The notes below the pieces were generated by a model that was not told the origin of the DNA, searched no databases, and was given only the letters and a program-made list of their open reading frames with translations. A stretch of 9,257 bases of DNA from an uncultured Pseudomonadota bacterium. Lineage in GTDB: Bacteria > Pseudomonadota > Gammaproteobacteria > Burkholderiales > Usitatibacteraceae. The DNA is taken from the NCBI GenBank assembly GCA_937898635.1, contig CALEJW010000240.1, positions 1-9,257 of the forward strand, read 5' to 3'. Positions 1-7,117 of this stretch are shown here, piece after piece (within the stretch, counting starts at the first letter, position 1; the number at the start of each line of letters is the position of its first letter). A program made the translations under genes and the position numbers.

Positions 1-90
1 GCCACTCTAGGGAGGCCAACCCCCCGCCGCGAGGGGAAAGCGACGAAATGCAGGATAAGGGGGGTGAACGCCCTGAGGCGCCGACCGCGT

Positions 91-2313
91 TCAGTTCCCC
101 AGCCGATCCGTCGGCCGCCCCAGGAAGAGGTAGAAAGCCGACTGCCCACCGAAGGTATGCCCCCACGCGAAGTAGAGCGGGCCCAGGATCGAATCCAGCC
201 CGACGAACACGGAGCCCGCCTTCTTCAAGTCGCCGAAGCGAATGTCCGACCTGCTCTGCCACGCGTTGCCCGCCTCGAGGGAAAGGCCCAGGTACACGTT
301 GCGTCCGAGCACCTTGGGCAGAACCCGGTCCGTGCGGTAATAGGCGAGGCCCCCCACGACGGCCGTATGCGAGCCGCTGAGCGAGCCCGCCGGAGTGCCC
401 GAAAGGTCGAACAGCCCCCCGAGGCGGAAGCCGCCGCGATCGTCGCGCGAGTGCGCCGCGCTGGCGATGCCGAGAAGCGTGAGACGCCCGAACGTCACCG
501 GCATGAAGCCGCCGACCCGGTAGGTCTGCACCGGATTGCGGTCGTCGCTGTAGAGGAGGGAGGTGCTGGTCGCCTCGAAGATGTAGCCGCGGCGCGGGAA
601 GTTGGAGTCGTCCAGCGTGTCGAAGGTGACGTCGGCAATGGCGATGCGCGAGTTGTCGCTGACAGGGGCGCCGAACGAGGTCCCGATCAGGGGCTTCACC
701 CGGTAGCGCTGGTAGCCGCCGCCCAGGCGCAGCACGCCCGAGTTGCCCAGGCGCAGCCCCAGGGCCGCGGCGAAGGTCTTCTGCGTGAGCGTGAGGCGGT
801 CGGTGCGCCGGTAGCCGTTGTCGAAGACGTCGGTCGAGAACTTCTCGGCCTCGGCCTGCGCTTCGAGGAACCAGGGGCTGCCGGGGCCCAGCGGCTGGAG
901 GAAGTAGGTCCCGAGGCGGCGCGCCTCGCCGAGCGTGATCTCGTTTCGCCACTCGGCGCCCCAGGAGTTCACCCAGCGGCGGGAATGCTGCATCGTGAGC
1001 GAGAAGCGCGAATCGGTCTGGAAATCCGAGGAGGCGAATCCGCCGATGCGCAGGTAGTCCGGTCCCCACGACTTCTCGCTCAGGTCCACCACGACGTTGC
1101 GGTGGCCCTGGTCGAGTTCGGTGCGCACGTCGACGCGCTCGAAGTCTCCCCAGCCGTGCAGGATTCGCGCGCCCTCCACGAGCTGCGCATCGGTGACGAG
1201 CGCTCCCCGGGCGATGCCGGTGCGGCTTTGCAGCTCGCGCTGGATCGCGTCGGGATTGGTGCGCTCGGCGCCCTTCACCACGACTTCCCAGATCGGTAGC
1301 TCATGGGACTCGGGCACGCGCGTGCGCCTCGCCTCCCAAGCGGCGTACCGGTCCGGCTCCCACGCCAGGCTGGCGAGTCTCGCCAGGTGGCCGCGCGCCG
1401 CCGCCTCGCCGCGGGCGATGAGATCGGGACCCCGGTCGAAATCCACGAAGCTCACGCCGTCGAGGTCCGGGGAGATGAGGATGTCGCCCGGGCGCAGCGC
1501 CTTGAGCGAGATCTCGACGTTCTGCTCGGTGAGGATGTTGATCATCTGCTGCGCGACGCCGAACGCCGACGACAGCGCCTCGCGCGGCAGCAGCGGCGTG
1601 CCCACGTTGACGGCGATGATCACGTCGGCGCCCATCTGGCGCGCCACCTCGATGGGCAGGTTGCGCACGAGGCCCCCGTCGCCCAGCAGTCGCCCGCCGA
1701 CTTCCGAGGGCGCGAAGGCGCCCGGGATCGACATGGAGGCCCGCATCGCCACCGGCAGCGGCACGTCCTCGAGCACCACCTGCTTGCCCGTGGCGAGATC
1801 CGTGGCCACGGCGCGGAAGAGGATCGGCAGGTCGTTCAGCGTGCGCGCGTCGCTCGCCGGGTGCGCGATCCGGCGCAGGAACTCCTCCAGGTTCTGCGAG
1901 CCGAGGGCGCCGCGCGGCAGCACCACGCCGCCGTCCTTCAACCCCAGCTCGCTCTTGCCGATGAGGCGCAGGTCGTCGGCCTTGCGCCGGAACGACAGGT
2001 ACTCGCGCGGGGCGCGGTCCGAGAAGATCTGGTCCCAGTCGGCCGCGGCGAGCAGCGATTCCATCTGCTCCGGCGTGTGCCCCGCGGCGTAGGCGCCGCC
2101 CACGATCGAGCCCATGCTCGTCGCGACGACGAAATCCACGGGAACGCGGGCGTCTCGCAGCACCTTGAGCGCGCCGATGTGCGCGAGCCCGCGGGCGCCC
2201 CCGCCGGAGAGCACCAGGGCGACCTTGGGCCGTGGCGGCTGGGTGGACTGGGCGAACGCGCCCAGGGTGGCGCCGGCGATCAGGATCGCGGCGGCGAATC
2301 GTAGCCTCGGCAT
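91..2313 (-). CDS. Patatin-like phospholipase with POTRA and outer-membrane beta-barrel (type Vd autotransporter-like), 740 aa
   Basis: Predicted secreted lipid acyl hydrolase of the PlpD/type Vd architecture. Residues 1-21 form a signal peptide ending AFA before Gln22. The patatin domain spans about 30-310: oxyanion-hole motif SGGGARG at 36-42, nucleophile Ser66 in ATSMG, and catalytic Asp212 in DGG. A single POTRA-like segment covers about 340-410, followed by an Omp85-type beta-barrel to the C-terminus. By family knowledge the barrel sits in the outer membrane and the lipase is translocated or displayed. The usual GxSxG nucleophile elbow reads AxSxG here, since residue 64 is Ala. The last barrel-like strand (FYLFLG) is followed by a short tail ending in Asn, not a terminal aromatic. 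The start is supported by GGAGG six nt upstream (2320-2324). The gene lies 105 nt downstream of the efflux-linked micro-ORF on the same strand, with a palindromic element between them. I saw no clear promoter of its own. The class is confident; substrate and surface exposure are unknown. Confidence 0.93.
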   Translation of the reverse strand: MPRLRFAAAILIAGATLGAFAQSTQPPRPKVALVLSGGGARGLAHIGALKVLRDARVPVDFVVATSMGSIVGGAYAAGHTPEQMESLLAAADWDQIFSDRAPREYLSFRRKADDLRLIGKSELGLKDGGVVLPRGALGSQNLEEFLRRIAHPASDARTLNDLPILFRAVATDLATGKQVVLEDVPLPVAMRASMSIPGAFAPSEVGGRLLGDGGLVRNLPIEVARQMGADVIIAVNVGTPLLPREALSSAFGVAQQMINILTEQNVEISLKALRPGDILISPDLDGVSFVDFDRGPDLIARGEAAARGHLARLASLAWEPDRYAAWEARRTRVPESHELPIWEVVVKGAERTNPDAIQRELQSRTGIARGALVTDAQLVEGARILHGWGDFERVDVRTELDQGHRNVVVDLSEKSWGPDYLRIGGFASSDFQTDSRFSLTMQHSRRWVNSWGAEWRNEITLGEARRLGTYFLQPLGPGSPWFLEAQAEAEKFSTDVFDNGYRRTDRLTLTQKTFAAALGLRLGNSGVLRLGGGYQRYRVKPLIGTSFGAPVSDNSRIAIADVTFDTLDDSNFPRRGYIFEATSTSLLYSDDRNPVQTYRVGGFMPVTFGRLTLLGIASAAHSRDDRGGFRLGGLFDLSGTPAGSLSGSHTAVVGGLAYYRTDRVLPKVLGRNVYLGLSLEAGNAWQSRSDIRFGDLKKAGSVFVGLDSILGPLYFAWGHTFGGQSAFYLFLGRPTDRLGN

Positions 2314-2343
2314 GATGGACCTCCCCTCGGCGGGAGTGTGCCA

Positions 2344-2366
2344 TCAACACCGCGAATTCGTGTTGA
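2344..2366. repeat. Short inverted repeat upstream of the phospholipase gene
   Basis: TCAACAC (2344-2350) and GTGTTGA (2360-2366) are exact reverse complements separated by 9 nt. They lie 31-53 bases upstream of the phospholipase start codon. The right half overlaps the outer end of the larger palindrome at 2362-2423. It could be an operator, part of the leader-RNA fold, or a chance extension of the repeat element; a 7-bp stem alone does not settle which. Confidence 0.3.
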
Positions 2367-2423
2367 AGGGGACGCTACCCTTCAACGCTGAAATCGGCGT
2401 TGAAGGGTAGCGTCCCCTTCAAC
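2362..2423. repeat. REPIN-like nested palindrome (two inverted REP-type units)
   Basis: Two exact 27-bp arms (2362-2388 and 2397-2423) are perfect reverse complements around the 8-nt loop TGAAATCG. Each arm is itself a hairpin: GTTGAAGGG, a 7-nt spacer containing GACGCTA or its complement, then CCCTTCAAC. The 9-mer therefore occurs four times in alternating orientation. Two short hairpins facing each other is the organisation of REPINs, the non-autonomous elements mobilised in trans by RAYT (IS200-like Y1) transposases. No transposase is present in this window. The right arm supplies the stop codon of the upstream 30-codon ORF. In RNA it could form one long stem or two short ones between that ORF and the phospholipase gene, so it may act as an mRNA-stability or partial-termination element. 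The palindrome is certain; the REPIN label is by resemblance. Confidence 0.8.
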
Positions 2424-2511
2424 CAGTAATCCATAAGAGGTATAGGGCGAGCGCGACGCAAAGCAGCCAGACGATCGGGCCGCCGTCGTCGTCGCGGGAC
2501 GGGGTGCTCAT
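2419..2511 (-). CDS. 30-aa single-helix membrane peptide, translationally coupled to the efflux channel gene
   Basis: This ORF starts at the ATG of an ATGA overlap with the stop of the outer-membrane channel gene, the classic layout for coupled translation. A G-rich run (GGTGGGGG) sits just upstream of the ATG. The peptide has a polar acidic N-terminus with three consecutive Asp (residues 7-9). A hydrophobic stretch of about 16 residues follows (I13 to I28, containing WLLCVALALYLL and a further Trp), then a two-residue tail. It therefore looks like a single-pass inner-membrane peptide. The stop codon lies inside the palindrome at 2362-2423, so insertion of that element probably fixed or altered the C-terminus. 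Codons are G/C-ending in the first two thirds and looser in the last few. I recognise no family. Its place in an RND operon invites comparison with AcrZ, a small helix bound to AcrB, but no homology is claimed. Confidence 0.5.
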   Translation of the reverse strand: MSTPSRDDDGGPIVWLLCVALALYLLWITG

Positions 2512-3902
2512 GATTGCCCCCACCCGCCACCCAGCGCGCGCACGAGCCCGACCGTCGCCTGGTACTGGGCCGTTCGCACCTGCACCGATTGCCGCCGGTT
2601 CGCGAGCTCGCTTCGCTGCGCATCGAGGAGGTCGAGCTGGCTCACGTAGCCGTTGCGGTAGCGCACATCCGACAGGGCCGTCGAGCGCGTGGCCGAGGCG
2701 ACCGCGCGTTCCTGGGCCGCGGCCTGGCTGGCGAGGTGCCTGAGCGCCGAGAGCTGGTCCTCGACGTCCTTGAAGGCGACGAGGACGCGCTCGCGATACT
2801 GGGCGAGCGTGGCGTCGCGCTCCGCGTTCGCGAATTGCACGCCCGCGTCGCGCCGCCCGCCGTCGATGATCGGGAGCGCCAGCAGCGCGCCCACGCCCCA
2901 CGCGCGCATCGACCACTTGAAGAGGTCGCCGATCTCGGGCGAGGCGTAGCCCGCCGCGCCGGTGAGGGACAGGTCGGGGAACCACGCCGCCTCGGCGACG
3001 CCGATGCGCACGCTCGAGGCGAGGACCGTGCGCTGCGCCGCGGCGACATCGGGCCGCCGTGCGAGCACGGTGGAGGGCACGCCCGCGGGGATCACAGGCA
3101 GGGACGTCGTCCAATCGGTTTCCACGAGGCCGAAGCTGGATGCGGGCTCTCCCACCAGCACGGCGATCGCGTGCTCGAGCTCGGCGCGGCGGCGGTCGAG
3201 GGCGAACGCTTCCGCCTCGGTCGCTGCCACCTGCGTGCCGGCGCGCAGCACTTCCAGCTCGGCCACGTCGCCGGCGCGGAAGCGGCGCTCGGTGAGTGCC
3301 GCCGTCTCGCGATACGCCGATACGGTGCGGCGCACGAGGGCGCGCTCCTCGTCGAGGCCGCGCAACGCGAAGTAGGCCTGCGCGACGTCGGCCTGCACCA
3401 GGAGCCGGGTGTTCTGCAGCAGCGCCTCGCGGGCCTGGGCGTCGAGCTCCGAGGCGAGGCTCGCTTTCGCGAGCTTGCCGAAGAGGTCGATCTCGTAGGA
3501 GAGGTTCGCGCCGGCCGTGACGAGCGTTCCCGGCGGGAACTGCGCCTGGTTCGCGGTGCCGCCGGCACGCGACGCCGAAGCTCCCAAGCCGAGCTGCGGC
3601 CATTGGTTGGCGACGTTCGACTGCAGGAGCGCCCGCGCCTGGGCGAGGCGGGCGGCCGCCACCGCGATCGACGTGTTGCTCTCCGCGGCGCGTTCGACCA
3701 GGCGGTCGAGGACGGGATCCGCGAAGGCCCTCCACCAGTCGCCGCGTGGCTGCGAGTCCGCCGGCCGCACGGTCGTCCAGCGGCCTTCGCCCTCCTTGAA
3801 GGCGGCGGGCGTGACCGGCAGCGCCTTCGGATCGATGTCGGGGACCGTCGCGCATCCGGCGAGGATGAGCGAGGCCAGGAGCGGTGCAAGGATAAGTTTC
3901 AT
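2508..3902 (-). CDS. Outer-membrane efflux channel lipoprotein, NodT/OprN-type (TolC-like), 464 aa
   Basis: Outer-membrane channel of the tripartite pump: a trimeric, TolC-like tunnel that takes substrate from the adaptor-pump assembly to the outside. The N-terminus is a lipoprotein signal peptide with lipobox LAGC, so Cys17 should be lipidated. Two outer-membrane-efflux-protein repeats follow. The first starts around residue 55 (WWRAFADPVLDRLVERA) and includes SNTSIAVAAARLAQARALL. The second starts near 245 and ends with SQLDLLDAQRSELANRRQ. Length and layout match the NodT family. The start at 3902 is supported by GAGG eight nt upstream. It begins 10 nt after the pump gene stop and ends in an ATGA overlap with the 30-codon ORF, so it is the third gene of the operon. 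OprN/OprC/OprM-type names are equally possible at this level. Confidence 0.95.
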   Translation of the reverse strand: MKLILAPLLASLILAGCATVPDIDPKALPVTPAAFKEGEGRWTTVRPADSQPRGDWWRAFADPVLDRLVERAAESNTSIAVAAARLAQARALLQSNVANQWPQLGLGASASRAGGTANQAQFPPGTLVTAGANLSYEIDLFGKLAKASLASELDAQAREALLQNTRLLVQADVAQAYFALRGLDEERALVRRTVSAYRETAALTERRFRAGDVAELEVLRAGTQVAATEAEAFALDRRRAELEHAIAVLVGEPASSFGLVETDWTTSLPVIPAGVPSTVLARRPDVAAAQRTVLASSVRIGVAEAAWFPDLSLTGAAGYASPEIGDLFKWSMRAWGVGALLALPIIDGGRRDAGVQFANAERDATLAQYRERVLVAFKDVEDQLSALRHLASQAAAQERAVASATRSTALSDVRYRNGYVSQLDLLDAQRSELANRRQSVQVRTAQYQATVGLVRALGGGWGQS

Positions 3903-3912
3903 GTCGAATGCC

Positions 3913-6900
3913 TCAGTCGTTGGCGCCGGCGAACGCTTCCTGCGTCTCGCCGTGGTGCTTGAGTTGGCGGTTGCCCGAGAGCTTGCGCAGCAGCACGTAG
4001 AACACGGGCGTCAAGAAGATGCCGAAGAGCGTCACGCCGAGCATCCCGGAGAAGACGGCGACCCCCATCGCGCGGCGCATCTCGGAGCCCGCCCCGGTCG
4101 CGAAGGCGAGCGGCACCACGCCCATCACGAACGCCATCGACGTCATGAGGATGGGGCGCAGCCGCAGGCGGGCCGCCTCGATCGCCGCGCGCACGGGCTC
4201 GCGCCCGGCGAGTTCCAGCTCGCGCGCGAATTCCACGATGAGGATCGCGTTCTTCGCCGAGAGCCCCACGAGGACCATCAGGCCGATCTGCGTGAAGATG
4301 TTGTTGTCGCCGTTCGTGAGCCACACGCCTGTCAGCCCCGAGAGCATCGCCATCGGCACGATGAGGATGATCGAAAGCGGCAGCACGAGGCTCTCGTAGA
4401 GCGCGGCGAGCACGAGGAACACGAGCAGGATCGCCAGCGGGAAGACCCACGCGGCGGAGTTGCCCGCGAGGACCTCCTGGTAGGTGATCTCCGTCCACTC
4501 GAATCCCACGCCCGGCGGGAGCGTCTCGCGCGCGATCCGCTCGATGGCGTCCTGCGCCTGGCCCGAGGAGTAGCCCGGGGCGGGACGCCCGTTCAGGTCG
4601 GCGGCGAGGAACCCGTTGTAGCGCATGGCGCGCTCGGGACCCGCGCTGTGGCGCATCGCCATCAGCGCCGAAAGCGGCACCATCTCGCCCGTGCGCGAGC
4701 GCACCTTGAGGCTGCCGACGTCCTCGGCGTGCGCGCGGAACGGGGCATCGGCCTGCACGCGCACCGAGTACGTGCGCCCGAACTTGTTGAAGTCGTTCAC
4801 GTACAGGCTCCCGAGGTAGATCTGCATCGTGTCGAACACCTCGGTGAGCGGCACGCCGAGCTGGCGGGCCTTGGTGCGGTCGATGTCGGCGTAGAGCTGC
4901 GGCACGTTCACCTGGAAGCTCGTGAAGACGCCCGCGAGCTCCGGGGCCTGCCACGCCTTGCCGAGGAACTGCTTCATCGCCGCGTCGAGCGCCTCGTAGC
5001 CGAGGGACGCGCGGTCCTCGACCTGCAGCTTGAAGCCGCCGGTCGTGCCCAGGCCCTGCACGGGCGGGGGCGGGAAGATCGCGATGAACGCCTCGGGAAT
5101 CGCGGCGAACTGCTTGTTGAGCTCCATGGCGATCTCGTTGCCGCTCATGCCCGGGCCCTTGCGCTCGTCGAAGGACTTCAACGGCGTGAAGACGATGCCG
5201 GCGTTGGAGCTGTTGGTGAAGCCGTTGATCGACAGGCCCGGGAAGGCGACGGCGTTCTGCACGCCCGGGTGCTTGAGCGCGATCTCGCCCATCCGGCGGA
5301 TCACCTCTTCCGTGCGGTCGAGGGTCGCGCCCTCCGGAAGCTGCGCGAAGCCGATCAGGTACTGCTTGTCCTGCTGCGGCACGAAGCCCCGCGGCACCGC
5401 CTGGAAGAGCACGACGGTCGCCAGTCCCAGGGCGAGGAAGAGGCCCATCATCGCGCCCTTGCGCGCGATCGCCCGGGCCACTCCCCCGGTGTAGGCCTCG
5501 CCGCCGCGCTTGAACACGCGGTTGAACCAGCCGAAGAAGCGGCCGAACACGGCATCCATGGCACGGGTCAGCCGGTCCTTGGGCTGGTCCTTGCGCTTCA
5601 GGAGGATCGCGGCCAGCGCCGGCGAGAGCGTGAGCGAGTTGATGGCCGAGATCACCGTGGAGATGGCGATCGTAAGCGCGAACTGCTTGTAGAACTGGCC
5701 CGAGAGGCCACTGATAAAAGCAATCGGGACGAAGACGGCGACCAACACCAGCGCGATCGCGATGATCGGGCCGGAGACCTCGCGCATCGCACGGTACGTG
5801 GCGTCGCGCGGCGAAAGGCCCGCTTCGATGTTCCTTTCCACGTTCTCCACGACCACGATCGCGTCGTCCACGACGATGCCGATCGCCAGCACGAGACCGA
5901 AGAGCGAGAGCGCGTTGATGGAGAAGCCGAAGAGGTGCAGCACGGCGAACGTGCCGATCACCGACACGGGCACCGCCGCGAGCGGGATGACCGAGGCGCG
6001 CCACGTCTGCAGGAAGAGGATCACCACGAGGACGACCAGCAGGATCGCTTCCAGGAGCGTCGTCACGACCGCCTTGATCGAGGCGCGCACGAACTGCGTC
6101 GGGTCATAGACGATCTTGTAGTCCACGCCCTCGGGCATGGTCCTCTTGATCTCCGCCATCGTGGCGCGCACGTTGTCCGAGATCGAGAGCGCGTTGGCGT
6201 TGGGAGCCGCGAAGATCGGCACCGCCACCGCCGGCTTGTTGTCGAGGAGCGAGCGCAACGCGTATTCCGAGGCACCGAGCTCGAGGCGCGCGACGTCCTT
6301 GAGCCTCGTCACCGCCCCGTTGGCGTCGGTCTTGACGATGATCTCGGCGAAGTCCTCCTCGGTTGCCAGGCGCCCCTGCGCGTTGATCGAAAGCTGCAGG
6401 TCGAGGCCGGGCGGTCCCGGAGAGGCGCCGATAACGCCGGCCGCGGCCTGGAGGTTCTGCTCGCGGATCGCGCGCACGACGTCGCCCGCCGAGAGGCCGC
6501 GCTCGGCGACCTTGCGGGGATCGAGCCAGACGCGCATCGAGTAGTCGCCCGAGCCGAACAGCAGCACCTGGCCCACGCCGTCGATGCGCGCGAGGCGGTC
6601 CTTGACGTTGAGCACCGCGTAGTTGCGCAGGTACGTCATGTCGTAGCGCTCGTTGGGCGAAGTGAGGTGCACGACCATCGTGAGGTCGGTCGCGCCCTTC
6701 GCCGTCGTGATCCCCAGGCGCCGGACTTCCTCGGGCAGGCGCGGCTCGGCCTGGGAAATGCGGTTCTGCACGAGCTGCTGGGCCTTGTCGGGGTCGGTGC
6801 CGAGCTTGAAGGTCACCGTGAGCGTCATCCGGCCGTCGGTGGTGGCCTGGCTCCCCATGTAGAGCATGCCCTCCACGCCGTTGATGGACTCCTCGAGCGG

Positions 6901-7095
6901 GGTGGCCACGGTCTCCGCGATCACCTTCGGGTTGGCGCCGGGGTATTGCGCGCGCACCACGACGGAGGGCGGGACGACTTCGGGGTACTCGGCGATCGGC
7001 AGCGCGCGCATGGCGATGAGGCCCGCGAGGACCATCAGCACCGAGAGCACGCCCGCGAAGATCGGGCGGTCGATGAAGAATCTCGAAAGGTTCAT
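3913..7095 (-). CDS. RND multidrug efflux pump, inner-membrane transporter (HAE1 family, MexF/OqxB-like), 1060 aa
   Basis: Proton-driven inner-membrane pump that extrudes drugs or amphiphiles from periplasm or membrane into the outer-membrane channel. It has the full RND layout: TM1 near residues 10-30 (after FFIDRPIFAG), a first periplasmic loop with porter subdomains, TM2-6 from about 345, a second large loop, and TM7-12 at the C-terminus. The proton-relay residues are present: Asp410 and Asp411 in GIVVDDAIVVVENVERN (TM4) and Lys948 in GLSAKNAILIVEF (TM10). The loop segment LDPRKVAERGLSAGDVVRAIREQ and the glycine/proline-rich GASPGPPGLDLQL resemble the MexF/OqxB/BpeF branch, and 1060 residues is that branch's usual length. 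The start follows GGAG seven nt upstream, and the gene begins 22 nt after the adaptor stop. It looks intact. Substrate range cannot be read from sequence, although MexF relatives export chloramphenicol, trimethoprim and fluoroquinolones. Confidence 0.97.
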   Translation of the reverse strand: MNLSRFFIDRPIFAGVLSVLMVLAGLIAMRALPIAEYPEVVPPSVVVRAQYPGANPKVIAETVATPLEESINGVEGMLYMGSQATTDGRMTLTVTFKLGTDPDKAQQLVQNRISQAEPRLPEEVRRLGITTAKGATDLTMVVHLTSPNERYDMTYLRNYAVLNVKDRLARIDGVGQVLLFGSGDYSMRVWLDPRKVAERGLSAGDVVRAIREQNLQAAAGVIGASPGPPGLDLQLSINAQGRLATEEDFAEIIVKTDANGAVTRLKDVARLELGASEYALRSLLDNKPAVAVPIFAAPNANALSISDNVRATMAEIKRTMPEGVDYKIVYDPTQFVRASIKAVVTTLLEAILLVVLVVILFLQTWRASVIPLAAVPVSVIGTFAVLHLFGFSINALSLFGLVLAIGIVVDDAIVVVENVERNIEAGLSPRDATYRAMREVSGPIIAIALVLVAVFVPIAFISGLSGQFYKQFALTIAISTVISAINSLTLSPALAAILLKRKDQPKDRLTRAMDAVFGRFFGWFNRVFKRGGEAYTGGVARAIARKGAMMGLFLALGLATVVLFQAVPRGFVPQQDKQYLIGFAQLPEGATLDRTEEVIRRMGEIALKHPGVQNAVAFPGLSINGFTNSSNAGIVFTPLKSFDERKGPGMSGNEIAMELNKQFAAIPEAFIAIFPPPPVQGLGTTGGFKLQVEDRASLGYEALDAAMKQFLGKAWQAPELAGVFTSFQVNVPQLYADIDRTKARQLGVPLTEVFDTMQIYLGSLYVNDFNKFGRTYSVRVQADAPFRAHAEDVGSLKVRSRTGEMVPLSALMAMRHSAGPERAMRYNGFLAADLNGRPAPGYSSGQAQDAIERIARETLPPGVGFEWTEITYQEVLAGNSAAWVFPLAILLVFLVLAALYESLVLPLSIILIVPMAMLSGLTGVWLTNGDNNIFTQIGLMVLVGLSAKNAILIVEFARELELAGREPVRAAIEAARLRLRPILMTSMAFVMGVVPLAFATGAGSEMRRAMGVAVFSGMLGVTLFGIFLTPVFYVLLRKLSGNRQLKHHGETQEAFAGAND

Positions 7096-7117
7096 TGTTC
7101 TTCTCCCTGGATGCTGC

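Noticed and set aside
1..90. Possible intrinsic terminator after the phospholipase gene
   Set aside because: Only 4-bp stems (CGCC/GGCG near 70-80 and CCCC/GGGG near 21-37) are visible, and no T-run follows on the transcribed strand.
64..2304. Two long plus-strand open frames opposite the phospholipase gene
   Set aside because: The minus-strand reading has a signal peptide, patatin motifs and a good ribosome binding site. The plus frames show Arg/Ala/Glu-rich low-complexity sequence and no domain.
2114..2623. Two opposed short open frames ending in near-identical peptides (LKGTLPFNA...)
   Set aside because: The shared tail is only the translation of the two inverted repeat arms at 2362-2423, and neither frame has other coding evidence.
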